Assembly: GCF_042432805.1 (NCBI RefSeq)
Contig: NZ_JBHLWO010000007.1
Coordinates: forward strand, 248,001 to 312,000
Origin: Olivibacter oleidegradans
Lineage (GTDB): Bacteria; Bacteroidota; Bacteroidia; Sphingobacteriales; Sphingobacteriaceae
Reading direction: 5' to 3'
Length of the DNA: 64,000 nt
Part shown: in pieces, positions 9,523 through 19,032 of the stretch
Position numbering within the stretch: the first letter of the stretch is position 1
Layout: each line of letters starts with the position of its first letter
Made by a program: the position numbers and the translations under genes
Notes under the pieces: model-generated
Seen by the model: the letters and a program-made list of their open reading frames with translations, nothing else
The model's database searches: none
What the model was told of the DNA's origin: nothing

Positions 9523-10158
9523 ATGGAAAATACATCTCCCGCAATCATCTATAAATACTTCAAAGAACTAACAGCTATTCAAAAAGAGCAAATTGATCGT
9601 TTACAGGATTTATATGCCTTTTGGAATGCGCAGATTAATGTAATTTCCAGAAAAGACATCGATAGTTTGTATGAACGACATGTGCTACATTCCCTAGCTA
9701 TTGCGAAATTGGTTTCTTTCAAGGCTGGAGCAACCATTCTAGATGTAGGCACGGGAGGAGGCTTTCCGGGTATACCTTTGGCTATACTGTTTCCGCAAAC
9801 ACAGTTTCTTCTAGTGGATTCGATTGGGAAAAAAATTAAGGTGGTGAAAGAAGTGGCGAATGCTTTGGGGCTCACGAATATACAAACGAGTCATTCACGC
9901 GCTGAGCAAACTCCGGGTAAGTTCGACTTTGTCATTTCGAGGGCAGTTACCCGCTTAGGCGAATTTTATCCATGGGTGCGGAATAAATTTAAAAAAGATT
10001 CATTACATGCCTTTCCCAATGGAATTCTGTATCTAAAAGGAGGAGATTTAACAGAAGAAATTGCCGAGTCAAAATTACATACTGAATTGTTCCCAATCGC
10101 TGACTTTTTTGATGAGGAATTTTTTGAAACGAAATATGTGGTTTATATAGAAGGTTGA
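9523..10158 (+). CDS. rsmG: 16S rRNA (guanine527-N7)-methyltransferase
   Basis: Makes m7G527 in 16S rRNA, the modification whose loss gives low-level streptomycin resistance. The 211-residue product has the family hallmarks: NVISRKD (39-45), the SAM-binding loop LDVGTGGGFPG (73-83), and FDFVISRAV around 130. The ATG at 9523 gives the standard N-terminus. It follows the glycosyltransferase by 20 bp and precedes dprA by 80 bp on the same strand. Confidence 0.95.
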   Translation: MENTSPAIIYKYFKELTAIQKEQIDRLQDLYAFWNAQINVISRKDIDSLYERHVLHSLAIAKLVSFKAGATILDVGTGGGFPGIPLAILFPQTQFLLVDSIGKKIKVVKEVANALGLTNIQTSHSRAEQTPGKFDFVISRAVTRLGEFYPWVRNKFKKDSLHAFPNGILYLKGGDLTEEIAESKLHTELFPIADFFDEEFFETKYVVYIEG

Positions 10159-10238
10159 TTTTTAAGAGTTTCACGTGGAATGTTTGATGTTCAAGCCTTT
10201 TTTTCTATTTTAGGCTTTTACTAAAAACCTATCAATTC

Positions 10239-11333
10239 ATGAAACTCGTTTATCAGTTGGCACTGACCCAAATTAAAGGGGTTGGAAATACCCTAGCTAA
10301 GCAATTAATCGATCATTGTGGAAGTGCAGAGGAAGTGTTCCGATCATCTAAAAAACAGCTGATGCTTATTCCCGGGATTGGAGAGCGAGTCGCCGGGAAT
10401 ATTCTTCATAAAGAGGTGATGAACGCAATAGAGAAGGAAGTTGCTTTCATTGATAAACATAAAATCAAGGTTTTGTTTTGGTCAGAACCGGAATACCCGG
10501 TCAAACTAAAGCAATGCATTGATGCACCGGTCTTACTATATTTTAAGGGGAATGCCAATCTTCAAACCAAAAAAGTAATAAGCATTGTAGGTACCCGTAA
10601 TGCAAGCGATTATGGCAAAAGCATCTGTGAAGAATTTGTGGCATCTTTTAGACAAGAAGAGGTACTTGTCGTAAGTGGCCTAGCGCACGGCATTGATAGC
10701 TTCGCTCATGAAGCTTGTCTAAAAAACCAGATTGCCACCGTTGGGGTACTTGGGCATGGCTTGGATCGTATCTACCCCGCAATTAATCGGACCTTAGCTA
10801 CTGACATGTTAAAAAATGGAGGATTATTAACAGAATATCCTTCAGGCACCAATCCAGATAGACAAAACTTTCCCTCGCGCAATCGAATTATCGCGGGATT
10901 GGCAGACGTCACGGTGGTTGTCGAGGCAACCATTAAGGGAGGGGCATTGATTACTGCGGAGATTGCGAATGCCTATAATCGTGACGTATGTGCATTTCCA
11001 GGAGATATCAAACGGCAATCTTCCTCGGGTTGTAACCATCTCATCAAAACCCATCGTGCCCATCTCATCAGTTCGGCGAAAGATTTAGCTTATTTAATGA
11101 ATTGGGACCTCACTAGCGAAAAAAAAGAAGAGAAGCAGCTAAGTCTTGAAATAATCCTGAACCCGGAAGAAAAACACGTATTCGATATTGTGAAAGAAAG
11201 TGGGTCGATAGGGATCGATGCGCTAGCCTATAAAACAAATCTTACCCAGAGTAAGCTGGCGATTCTTCTATTAGAACTGGAAATGAAAGGGGTCTTAATC
11301 GCTTTGCCGGGAAAGATGTATAGAACTCCCTAG
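10239..11333 (+). CDS. dprA: DNA-processing protein DprA (Smf)
   Basis: Binds incoming single-stranded DNA and loads RecA during natural transformation. The 364-residue protein begins with a helix-hairpin-helix segment (IKGVGNTLAKQLIDHCGS). The Rossmann-like core carries SIVGTRNASDYGK (around 115), VVSGLAHGIDSFAH (around 145) and GHGLDRIYPA. A DprA winged-helix domain closes the protein (VKESGSIGIDALAYKT onward). All expected core motifs are present. Its presence hints at competence but does not show it. Confidence 0.95.
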   Translation: MKLVYQLALTQIKGVGNTLAKQLIDHCGSAEEVFRSSKKQLMLIPGIGERVAGNILHKEVMNAIEKEVAFIDKHKIKVLFWSEPEYPVKLKQCIDAPVLLYFKGNANLQTKKVISIVGTRNASDYGKSICEEFVASFRQEEVLVVSGLAHGIDSFAHEACLKNQIATVGVLGHGLDRIYPAINRTLATDMLKNGGLLTEYPSGTNPDRQNFPSRNRIIAGLADVTVVVEATIKGGALITAEIANAYNRDVCAFPGDIKRQSSSGCNHLIKTHRAHLISSAKDLAYLMNWDLTSEKKEEKQLSLEIILNPEEKHVFDIVKESGSIGIDALAYKTNLTQSKLAILLLELEMKGVLIALPGKMYRTP

Positions 11334-11348
11334 TCTGATAAGAACGTT

Positions 11349-11498
11349 TTACAATGAATTAATCAGCGTCCAATAACGCCAACCTAAAATGGCCTTTTGA
11401 ATCTTATTCAATTGACCGGGATCTTTATGAACCAAACTCGGTAAGATCAATTTATTGACACCAACCAGTACTTTAAATATTCTTTTTCTGAGTCCCAT
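11349..11498 (-). CDS. Conserved-looking 49-residue basic protein
   Basis: A short frame in the gap between dprA and the beta-CASP gene encodes MGLRKRIFKVLVGVNKLILP, then a 20-residue middle containing HKDPGQLNKIQKAILGW, and ends RYWTLINSL. It stops with TAA at 11349-11351. An upstream in-frame ATG at 11525 would add nine residues. The basic N-terminus, the ILPS-like turn and the C-terminal 'ILGWRYW...L' pattern resemble a family of about 50-residue Bacteroidota proteins that I recall being loosely labelled in annotations. Function is unknown. It is convergent with dprA and lies just downstream of the beta-CASP gene on the same strand. Confidence 0.65.
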   Translation of the reverse strand: MGLRKRIFKVLVGVNKLILPSLVHKDPGQLNKIQKAILGWRYWTLINSL

Positions 11499-11557
11499 AC
11501 TGAATAAACAAGTTGACTGGTACATTGTTTCCAGATCAACACTTTACTTGGATATGC

Positions 11558-12946
11558 TTAAAGTGCAAAGGAATCTCCTTTTGACGGTATCTCAACCTGA
11601 TAGCCTTTTCCAACGAGATCCGCCTCCAGTGCTTGCATACTGCTCAAATCGCCGTGTACCAAAAAAATCTTCTTCAAACTCTGATTATCGTGTGCTGAAA
11701 TCATATTCACCAGATCATGATGATCCGCATGTCCGCTTAAACAATCTGTTTGTTTGATCGATGCAAAAACGGAAAGTTCCCGACTTCTTATCTTTACAAT
11801 GGAATCACCTCGAAGCAAGCGATGTCCTAAGGTCCCTTTGGCGCAGTATCCTATAAAAAGGATAGTACAATAAAAATTTTGAATATTTTCGTATAGGTGA
11901 TCCTGTATTCTTCCTCCTTCCAGCATACCCGCAGATGAAACGATAATACAAGGATCGTAATAATTCGAGATATCCTTGCTTTCATCCAGGTTTTCAACAT
12001 ATTTTAGATTTTCAAAAGAGAATTGGTCGCCTTCTCTTGCATAAAAACGCTGTGCCTCTTCATTTAAAAGGTGGTAGTATTTTCGATAAACTTCTGTCGC
12101 ATAATTGGCAAGCGGACTATCCACAAAGATCTGTACGGGAGGTAAAAGTCCTTCTGAAAAAATGCGATTAAGACTATATACCAATGCTTGCGTCCGACCT
12201 ACACTGAATGCGGGTATAATCAATTTACCGGGTGTTTTAATACAGGTCTCTTTTATTGTATTGATTAAAACTTCTGTGAAATCCTGATCGGTATGGTAGC
12301 GTCCGCCATAGGTAGACTCGCACACTAAATAATCAACTGGCGGAAGAGGCTGGGGATCCGGCAATATGGGATAGTTTTTTCGACCCAAGTCTCCTGAAAA
12401 AGCTATTTTCTTTGTCTGCCCGTTTTCCTCAATCTCTAGAATTGCCGCCGCCGCGCCTAATAGGTGCCCCACAGGAATCAGGGTTAATGTAATGTTGCCT
12501 GTTATTCGAAACGGTTTATGAAAAGGAATCGTCACAAAACGTTCGACAGCATCCATTACATGCTTTTGTAAATACAACGGCTTATTATACCTTGTAAAGG
12601 TTTTCTTTCCTCGTTTTACTTTTCTCTTTTCTTGTTTAAGAAAGATATTTACGGAATCCAGCATAAGTAATTCGCTTAGTGCTGCGGTAGGAGAGGTGCT
12701 TAGAATCTGTCCTTGAAATCCCGAACGGATAAGTGTAGGAATATTTCCCGAATGATCAATGTGCGCATGTGTTAATATAAGGACATCAATTTCGGACGGA
12801 TGGAAAGGAAAGTGCTCGTTATCTTCCAAACTGACAGAAGGTTCGTAATTCAAACCGCAATCAATCAGTATTTTATAACCTTCTATTTCTAAGAGGTGCA
12901 TGCTTCCCGTTACTTGTTGAGCCGCACCCCAAAACGTTAAATTCAT
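11558..12946 (-). CDS. Metallo-beta-lactamase fold, beta-CASP RNase-like protein
   Basis: A 462-residue MBL/beta-CASP/RMMBL protein of the CPSF73-like group. HAHIDHSG (60-67) supplies the HxHxDH zinc ligands. SGDLGRKNYP supplies the Asp, and LSGHADHHDL near the C-terminus is the RMMBL motif. The beta-CASP insert is in the middle (PAFSVGRTQALVYSL region). Such proteins are endo/exoribonucleases or related hydrolases, and the substrate here is not known. It starts 17 bp after the ABC exporter gene on the same strand, so one transcript is likely. Confidence 0.88.
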   Translation of the reverse strand: MNLTFWGAAQQVTGSMHLLEIEGYKILIDCGLNYEPSVSLEDNEHFPFHPSEIDVLILTHAHIDHSGNIPTLIRSGFQGQILSTSPTAALSELLMLDSVNIFLKQEKRKVKRGKKTFTRYNKPLYLQKHVMDAVERFVTIPFHKPFRITGNITLTLIPVGHLLGAAAAILEIEENGQTKKIAFSGDLGRKNYPILPDPQPLPPVDYLVCESTYGGRYHTDQDFTEVLINTIKETCIKTPGKLIIPAFSVGRTQALVYSLNRIFSEGLLPPVQIFVDSPLANYATEVYRKYYHLLNEEAQRFYAREGDQFSFENLKYVENLDESKDISNYYDPCIIVSSAGMLEGGRIQDHLYENIQNFYCTILFIGYCAKGTLGHRLLRGDSIVKIRSRELSVFASIKQTDCLSGHADHHDLVNMISAHDNQSLKKIFLVHGDLSSMQALEADLVGKGYQVEIPSKGDSFAL

Positions 12947-12963
12947 ATTTTTAGCAGTTCAGA

Positions 12964-14796
12964 CTATCCGTTCACTTTTTCTTGTTGAAGATGGCTAAGA
13001 TAACGATATAATCCTGTTTCACGTTGAATAAGTTCGCTGTGCGTACCGCATTCAATTACCCGGCCCTTTTCGATAACAATAATCTTGTTCGCTTCCCGTA
13101 TGGTGGAAAGACGGTGAGCAATAATGATCGAGGTACGGTTTTTCATCAGTTCTTCTAAGGCGTTCTGAACTAAGCGTTCTGATTCGGAATCGAGCGATGA
13201 AGTGGCTTCATCCAATATAAGAATGGCGGGATCTTTCAACAGTGCCCGCGCAATGGCTATACGCTGGCGCTGCCCACCGGATAGCTTCACACCCCTTTCT
13301 CCCACCAAGGTATCATAACCTTCCGGGAAACCCATAATAAAATCGTGTGCATTAGCACGTTTGGCGGCGGCGATTACTTCTTCTGCGTCAGCCTCTAACT
13401 TACCATAGGCAATATTTTCACGTATAGATCCTCCAAAAAGCAAAACATCTTGTGGTACAATGGCTACTTGATTTCTTATATCGGTTAACCGATAACTTTC
13501 TGCTTTTTTTCCATCAAACAAAATATCGCCTTCCTGTGGTTGGTAAAATCCAAGGATAAGTGATGCCAACGTAGATTTACCGGTACCGCTTGGGCCCACT
13601 ATGGCTATTTTTTCACCGGCATGGGCGCTGAAAGATATATCTTTTAGAACCGTAATTTCGCTTCTTGAGGGGTAGGCGAACTGTACATGGTGAAACGCGA
13701 GATCACCTTTTATACGTTGTTTTATCTCGTTTTCCTCTGGAATTATAGAAACGTTTTCCCTCTTTTCTTCTAACAATTCGATAACGCGCTCTGTGCTGCC
13801 TACGGCTTTTTGTACATTGGCGTACAATTCAGGAAAGCTGCCCATAGAACCTGCTACAAATAAAGAAGAGATAATATAGGTAGTAAGGTTTCCAACCGAG
13901 AGTTCGCCGGTAGCGATGAGCGAAGAGCCATACCAGATAACACTTACGACTGCACCGAAAATACAAAAAAGAATAAAGGAGGCAAATAAACCGCGATAAC
14001 TTGCTCCTCGTAGGGCTAATTGCACAACGGCTTTCAGCGAATTCTGATAACGATTCGCTTCATAAGCCTCATTGACAAAAGCTTTTACATTGCTGATACC
14101 CTGGAGTGTTTCTTGAACGATGGTGTTCGATTCGGCCAGCTTGTCTTGTGCCTTCCGTGATAAATTACGGATAAATTTACCGAAAAAAACTGCGATGATG
14201 ACGATAACAGGTAAAATGGATAGGTTGAGCAAGGTGAGCTTGACCGATACAATAAATAAAAAGCTTACGCCGCCAACCAAGAGAATGCTTTGTCGGATCA
14301 TCTCTGCAAAGGTGGTGGTCATGGTATCCTGTATCTGTGACAGATCAGCTGATAATCGACTATTCAATTCGCCTACTCTTCTATTGGCAAAAAAATCCAT
14401 CGGAAGCGTAATCAGATTAAAATAAGTATCACGCCTGATATCGGCCAAGGTCTTTTCGGCAACTTCTACAAAGAGCCGGATACGAAAGAAAGACACAAAA
14501 GATTGAAAGAACAAAATGGCGAATGCAATAAGACCGATCACTTTAATACTTGCAGGAATAAAGGCTAAACCCTGTTTTCCCTGAGCCGCATCTACCATAC
14601 CGCCCATGAGCGCCGGGAATGCCAACAAGGAGATGCTGGACAAAAATAGAAAAAACAAACCCAGAATAAACTTCAAACGATAAGGTCTAAGGTATCTTAA
14701 AAGTTTCTTTACGTTGCGGAGTGATGTTTTGTTGATTTTTGTTTTAGGTAGTTCATCGGTAATTCCGTTTCCACTATTTAATCGAGCACGTGCCAT
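12964..14796 (-). CDS. ABC exporter, fused permease and ATPase (MsbA-like)
   Basis: A 610-residue half-transporter that would work as a homodimer. Membrane helices lie between about 40 and 310. The ATPase domain has Walker A GPSGTGKS (401-408), signature LSGGQ (505-509), Walker B ILILDE (525-530) and the switch His in IIAHRLS (H561). The closest families are the lipid/multidrug exporters (MsbA, ABCB type). A role in flipping lipid A-core is plausible given the Lpt genes nearby but is not shown by sequence. The promoter TACCTTTG lies at 14832-14839 on the minus strand. Confidence 0.9.
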   Translation of the reverse strand: MARARLNSGNGITDELPKTKINKTSLRNVKKLLRYLRPYRLKFILGLFFLFLSSISLLAFPALMGGMVDAAQGKQGLAFIPASIKVIGLIAFAILFFQSFVSFFRIRLFVEVAEKTLADIRRDTYFNLITLPMDFFANRRVGELNSRLSADLSQIQDTMTTTFAEMIRQSILLVGGVSFLFIVSVKLTLLNLSILPVIVIIAVFFGKFIRNLSRKAQDKLAESNTIVQETLQGISNVKAFVNEAYEANRYQNSLKAVVQLALRGASYRGLFASFILFCIFGAVVSVIWYGSSLIATGELSVGNLTTYIISSLFVAGSMGSFPELYANVQKAVGSTERVIELLEEKRENVSIIPEENEIKQRIKGDLAFHHVQFAYPSRSEITVLKDISFSAHAGEKIAIVGPSGTGKSTLASLILGFYQPQEGDILFDGKKAESYRLTDIRNQVAIVPQDVLLFGGSIRENIAYGKLEADAEEVIAAAKRANAHDFIMGFPEGYDTLVGERGVKLSGGQRQRIAIARALLKDPAILILDEATSSLDSESERLVQNALEELMKNRTSIIIAHRLSTIREANKIIVIEKGRVIECGTHSELIQRETGLYRYLSHLQQEKVNG

Positions 14797-14831
14797 TAAT
14801 CGAATTATCGGTTTTAAAATAACTTAACATG

Positions 14832-14839
14832 CAAAGGTA
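14832..14839 (-). promoter_or_regulatory. -7 element of the ABC exporter/beta-CASP operon
   Basis: Complement of 14832-14839 reads TACCTTTG, an exact TAnnTTTG, about 36 nt before the ABC exporter ATG. No clean TTTG is seen at -33. Confidence 0.55.
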
Positions 14840-14872
14840 GTGACATAAAAGGGCATGCCTATCACTGTAAAG

Positions 14873-15385
14873 TCAATTTTTTTTTCGCTTAACTAATAAA
14901 AATGATACCGTTGCCAGTGCTAAAAAAGCAATGATGAGCACATTGAGATAGACACTGTTCTGTCTTTTTAAAACATTTACTTCTTCCAGGAGCTGTTCTT
15001 GGCTTTTCCGGAGTTTACTGATGGTATTGATATAGCCGGTAATGCGAGAGCCGGATTCCAATGCTTTATTTTCTACTGTTTGCTTTTCAATATCTTTGAA
15101 ATCCAGTAATGCTTTGGTTTCTTTAAATATATTGTTATCCGTCTTTACAATTTCTTTGAGTATATCAATGGATGCTTGCATATCTTTCTTGGTTTTCAAT
15201 CCAAAAATGCCTGATCGGGCCCGTAGGCTAGCATCAAATTCACCAAAGCGTTGGCTTCGTTGATCCAATAATCGATTTACCTTTGCCCTTTGTCTTTCAT
15301 AGGCTGTGCTATCTTCTTGAAAGGACGCAAAGCAATCGTTCATGCTGAGCGTAAATACTAAAATTGTGATTAATTTGTATTTCAT
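14873..15385 (-). CDS. Exported coiled-coil protein with C-terminal membrane anchor
   Basis: I do not recognise the family. The 170-residue product starts with a signal-like segment (MKYKLITILVFTLSM). Residues about 25-140 are charged and helical (KVNRLLDQRSQRFGEF, KLRKSQEQLLEEVNVLKRQN), likely a coiled coil. A hydrophobic helix (145-164) is followed by KRKKN, a typical tail anchor. It would sit in the inner membrane with the coil in the periplasm. It lies between the SAM hydrolase and ABC exporter genes on the same strand with about 75-bp gaps. Confidence 0.7.
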   Translation of the reverse strand: MKYKLITILVFTLSMNDCFASFQEDSTAYERQRAKVNRLLDQRSQRFGEFDASLRARSGIFGLKTKKDMQASIDILKEIVKTDNNIFKETKALLDFKDIEKQTVENKALESGSRITGYINTISKLRKSQEQLLEEVNVLKRQNSVYLNVLIIAFLALATVSFLLVKRKKN

Positions 15386-15464
15386 TTTCGTTAAAGTATA
15401 TCAGGAAGTCGGAATAAACTCATACCCGATTAATCTATATGTCTTTTAGCTTATCACGTAAAGC

Positions 15465-16253
15465 CTATTGCCTTACCGGCTTAAACTCTATGCGAATAAT
15501 GTCTCCCACCTGTAGACCGAGAAGGCCGCTAGCATTTCCTTTATTAATTGCGATTTCAAGATGATTGCTAATTCCAAAAAGACATAATTTTTCACCCTCC
15601 GGTACCTCGTTATAATGCCAGCTTAAGTGTTTTATGGATTCATTGCGACGAAAAAATAGCTCAAAATCCCGATTTTGCTGTATTTGGTTGAAAAGCTCTT
15701 TACTGATATTGGTAATAACATTTTGAAAAGAATCGACATAAATAACACTTCCTCTAATGGTGTCGCCGTCTATAATGGGTTGAATAATAACTCTTTTGAC
15801 AAGCGAATTCACAGGATCTCCGATGTCTTCCATAGTTCCGCCCTTGGCTAAATGGGTTGCCGCTTTGGCGAAGATATCGGTAAGAGGAAAATGTAGAAAC
15901 TTTAAATCCTGCATGATATTAAGTTCAACGGCCTTCTCCGGATCACCATCGAGTAGCAAAGAAAATATACCGTTATCAGCCCCCACAAAGTAGTGGCCTT
16001 TATACTTGACGGCTAAATATCGTGTATCTTTATTAAAGACGGAGTCAATACCGATTAAGTGAACGGTGTCTTTTGGGAAATATCGGTATGCATTTTTTAA
16101 AACAAAGGCGGCTTGTTGTATATTGAAGGGAGCGATATCATGGGACACATCTACCAACCTGACAGTGGGGTATAAACTGATAATACTCCCTTTTAGTGCA
16201 GCTTGGTAAAAGTCTTTATGTCCTAAATCTGTGGTTAACGTAATGATGCCCAT
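15465..16253 (-). CDS. S-adenosyl-L-methionine hydrolase (DUF62/SAM hydroxide adenosyltransferase)
   Basis: A 262-residue member of the SAM hydrolase/halogenase fold, which cleaves SAM to adenosine and methionine with a water nucleophile. The N-terminal motif ITLTTDLGHKDFY and the segment VRLVDVSHDIAPFN are diagnostic, as is VGADNGIFS near residue 95. The C-terminal domain begins about residue 165 (GSVIYVDSFQNVITNIS), with the GNASGLLGLQVGDIIRIEF ending. Halogenase-specific loops were not evident, so hydrolase is preferred. A -7 element at 16384-16391 gives a leader of about 125 nt. Confidence 0.88.
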   Translation of the reverse strand: MGIITLTTDLGHKDFYQAALKGSIISLYPTVRLVDVSHDIAPFNIQQAAFVLKNAYRYFPKDTVHLIGIDSVFNKDTRYLAVKYKGHYFVGADNGIFSLLLDGDPEKAVELNIMQDLKFLHFPLTDIFAKAATHLAKGGTMEDIGDPVNSLVKRVIIQPIIDGDTIRGSVIYVDSFQNVITNISKELFNQIQQNRDFELFFRRNESIKHLSWHYNEVPEGEKLCLFGISNHLEIAINKGNASGLLGLQVGDIIRIEFKPVRQ

Positions 16254-16383
16254 ATCTAAATCTCAGTCCGCTGATAAAATCCCATTTTGCTCCGGAAGGG
16301 AGTATTTTAGTACGATTACTATTGATGCAAATACTTTTTTTTATGCACTATAATTAGTAATCTTGCGTAGGGATTTTAAGGTG

Positions 16384-16391
16384 CAAACCTA
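16384..16391 (-). promoter_or_regulatory. -7 element upstream of the SAM hydrolase gene
   Basis: Complement of 16384-16391 is TAGGTTTG, an exact TAnnTTTG on the minus strand. The -33 element is not clear. It lies in the gap shared with the divergent phoH. Confidence 0.45.
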
Positions 16392-16517
16392 GCATGAATT
16401 TTTCATATTTAGTTGTGAATATTTCCAAAAATATAAAAAATCCGGTAAGCAGTTATCCGCTAGCATAAAAAGAAAGAGCGCTTAGGAAAAAAGCATAAAA
16501 AACAAATAAGGCAAAAT

Positions 16518-17480
16518 TTGAACGAATTACGAATTACATTGGAACAGGTGGATCCAGCATTGTTATGGGGCCCCCAGAACGAGCATTTTGAATTGATACG
16601 CAAGTACTTTCCAAAATTGAAATTGATAGCTCGTGGCACTGAACTGAAGGTTCTTGGCGATCCGGAAGAGATTAATATCTTTAAAAATAAGTTTGAAGCG
16701 ATCATCGGACATCTGGAAAAATATAACCATATCAATTACAACGATATCGAGACGGTGTTGGGTGCGACGCCGGCTGTGGTAGAGAAGGAGAGTATCGTAG
16801 AGAAAGCAGCTGCTCCTTTTGGAGGAGAGCCCATTGTATTCGGTCCCAACGGTATTGTTGTCAAAGCTCGGACCGCCAATCAGCGTAAAATGGTAGATAG
16901 TATCCTCAAAAACGACATCCTTTTTGCCATTGGTCCTGCCGGAACGGGAAAGACCTACACCGCAGTGGCCTTGGCTGTGCGGGCGTTGAGAAATAAAGAG
17001 GTGAAGCGCATTATATTAACACGTCCTGCCGTTGAAGCCGGCGAAAATCTGGGCTTCTTGCCGGGCGATCTAAAAGAAAAGGTGGATCCTTATTTGCGGC
17101 CGCTTTACGATGCGTTAGATGATATGATCCCGGCCGAAAAACTCAAGATGTACTTGGAAAATCGAACAATAGAAGTTGCGCCATTGGCATTTATGCGTGG
17201 AAGAACCTTGGACAATTGCTTTGTGATTTTGGATGAAGCTCAAAACACAACGGAAATGCAATTGAAAATGTTCTTGACCCGGATGGGCCCGACGGCTAAA
17301 TTCATCGTAACGGGCGATGTTACGCAAATCGATTTACCAAAAAAGCAACAGTCGGGTTTGCATAATGCCCTAAAGCTTTTAGATGATATAGAAGGTATTG
17401 ATATCATCCATTTGAGTGGGGGGGACGTGGTTAGGCATAAACTGGTGAAACGTATTTTGGAAGCTTACGGAGATATTTAG
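16518..17480 (+). CDS. PhoH family ATPase
   Basis: A 320-residue cytosolic P-loop ATPase of the PhoH/PhoL group, linked in other bacteria to RNA metabolism. It has an N-terminal KH-like region (1-75), Walker A GPAGTGKT (139-146), and ILDEAQNTT as Walker B. GDVTQIDLP and LSGGDVVRH follow as family motifs. The start is TTG at 16518 (MNELRITLEQ), which matches the usual N-terminus. The gene is divergent from the SAM hydrolase, and its 3' side runs directly into heptamer repeats. Confidence 0.93.
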   Translation: MNELRITLEQVDPALLWGPQNEHFELIRKYFPKLKLIARGTELKVLGDPEEINIFKNKFEAIIGHLEKYNHINYNDIETVLGATPAVVEKESIVEKAAAPFGGEPIVFGPNGIVVKARTANQRKMVDSILKNDILFAIGPAGTGKTYTAVALAVRALRNKEVKRIILTRPAVEAGENLGFLPGDLKEKVDPYLRPLYDALDDMIPAEKLKMYLENRTIEVAPLAFMRGRTLDNCFVILDEAQNTTEMQLKMFLTRMGPTAKFIVTGDVTQIDLPKKQQSGLHNALKLLDDIEGIDIIHLSGGDVVRHKLVKRILEAYGDI

Positions 17481-17486
17481 GGCAGA

Positions 17487-17630
17487 GTTGCCAGTTGTTA
17501 GTTGCCAGTTGCCAGTTGCGGATTGTGAGCTGTAAGCTATAGGCTGTAAATACATAGAACCTAAGACACAGGACACAAGACGGGAAGTCTTGATACTTAT
17601 GTCTTGATACTTTTGTCTGCCCGTCGGGGT
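17487..17630. repeat. GTT-led heptamers and a GATACTTA repeat after phoH
   Basis: Five heptamers in strict phase (GTTGCCA, GTTGTTA, GTTGCCA, GTTGCCA, GTTGCGG) start 7 nt after the phoH stop. Further on, GTCTTGATACTTATGTCTT recurs in part as CTTGATACTTTTGTCT, and AAGACgggaaGTCTT forms a small inverted repeat. TGATACTTAcGTC at 33211 belongs to the same type. Confidence 0.75.
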
Positions 17631-17674
17631 TTTGATTTTTTACTTTTGAATTTTTACTTTTTAATTGAATAACA

Positions 17675-18631
17675 GTGAATGCGATAAAGGAAACTCATTT
17701 TACTTTTCCAAAACAAACGGCTTTCTACAAAGGGAAAGTTAGAGACGTTTATACGATAGATAATCAATATTTAGCCATGGTAGTATCCGATCGGATATCT
17801 GCCTTTGACGTTGTATTACCGAGAGCGATTCCGTATAAAGGGCAAGTGCTCAATCAGATTGCCGCTAAATTTCTGAAAGCCACCGAGGATATTTTGCCGA
17901 ACTGGGTAATTGACGTACCGGATCCGAGTGTTACCATTGGAAAAATCGCGGAACCCTTTAAAGTGGAGATGGTTATTCGTGGTTATTTATCCGGGCATGC
18001 TTGGCGTGAGTATGCGGCGGGGAGACGATCTGTTTGCGGGGAATCATTGCCGGAAGGATTGAAAGAGAATGATAAACTTCCGAAGCCAATTATTACGCCA
18101 ACCACCAAGGCGACCGTAGGGCACGATGAAGATATTTCTCGGACCGAAATTTTAAAGCAAGGCATTGTAAGTGAGGGGGATTACGTGAAATTGGAGAAAT
18201 ATACCCACGCTCTTTTCGAAAGAGGCACAGAAATTGCAGCTGCTCAAGGACTGATTTTAGTAGACACTAAATATGAATTCGGGAAAATCGGAGATCAAAT
18301 CATTTTAATTGATGAAATCCACACACCTGATTCCTCACGGTATTTTTATAAAGAAGGCTATGATGAGCTGCAGAAGGAAGGAAAGCCCCAACGCCAACTT
18401 TCGAAAGAATTTGTAAGGAAGTGGCTTATTGAAAATGGCTTTCAAGGGAAAGAAGGGCAATCTGTTCCCATGATGGATGATGAACTCGTGGCATCGATAT
18501 CCGAACGGTATATCGAATTGTACGAACATATTACCGGTGAAAAATTTATTCGATACGAGATACAGCATATCGAAGAACGTGTAGAAAATAATATTAATAA
18601 AGCCCTCGACAGGTTATTGGAAAGGGGATAA
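17675..18631 (+). CDS. purC: Phosphoribosylaminoimidazole-succinocarboxamide synthase
   Basis: ATP-dependent ligation of aspartate to CAIR in purine synthesis. The 318-residue length fits the longer PurC form. FYKGKVRDVYTI (18-29) is the start of the SAICAR synthetase fold, SDRISAFDVVLP is the substrate-binding motif, and EMVIRGYLSGHAWREY and LILVDTKYEFG follow. GTG at 17675 is the most likely start. purC, the STAS gene and rnz lie head to tail with gaps of 11 bp and an overlap of 4 bp, so they form one transcript. Confidence 0.95.
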   Translation: MNAIKETHFTFPKQTAFYKGKVRDVYTIDNQYLAMVVSDRISAFDVVLPRAIPYKGQVLNQIAAKFLKATEDILPNWVIDVPDPSVTIGKIAEPFKVEMVIRGYLSGHAWREYAAGRRSVCGESLPEGLKENDKLPKPIITPTTKATVGHDEDISRTEILKQGIVSEGDYVKLEKYTHALFERGTEIAAAQGLILVDTKYEFGKIGDQIILIDEIHTPDSSRYFYKEGYDELQKEGKPQRQLSKEFVRKWLIENGFQGKEGQSVPMMDDELVASISERYIELYEHITGEKFIRYEIQHIEERVENNINKALDRLLERG

Positions 18632-18642
18632 AACCAATAGGT

Positions 18643-19032
18643 ATGAAGTTTACAATTGATAAACATGAGCGTTATGTAGTAATTACCCCTCATGAGGAAG
18701 TGTTGGATGGTGTTACGGCACCTAAAATTAAGTCGGAATTTGTATTATTGAATACTGACGGACAACGGAATATTGTGTTGGATTTAACCCATGCGAAAAG
18801 CGCTGATACATCTGGCTTACGTTGTGCGCTGACAGCACATAGGCTGTGTCATGCCGCGGGGGGTGTTTTTGTAATCTGCTGCGCGAATAAGGAAATTATG
18901 CAGCTTATCGAACTGTCTAACTTGAAAGAAGTGCTAAATGTGGTGCCTTCTTCTAATGAAGCAGAAGATCTCATCTTTATGGAAGAATTGGAAAGAGAGT
19001 TTAGGGGACAAGTGGCGACCGATGAAGAATGA
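18643..19032 (+). CDS. STAS-domain protein (anti-sigma factor antagonist type)
   Basis: A 129-residue single STAS domain. The pattern is beta strand (KFTIDKHERYVVITPHEEVL), NIVLDLTHAKSADTSGLR around 45-65, and a C-terminal helix. The segment SADTSGL matches the loop that carries the phosphorylatable Ser in SpoIIAA-like antagonists, with D-T-S present. Partner kinase or anti-sigma factor genes are not adjacent. The stop overlaps the rnz ATG by 4 bp. Confidence 0.85.
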   Translation: MKFTIDKHERYVVITPHEEVLDGVTAPKIKSEFVLLNTDGQRNIVLDLTHAKSADTSGLRCALTAHRLCHAAGGVFVICCANKEIMQLIELSNLKEVLNVVPSSNEAEDLIFMEELEREFRGQVATDEE

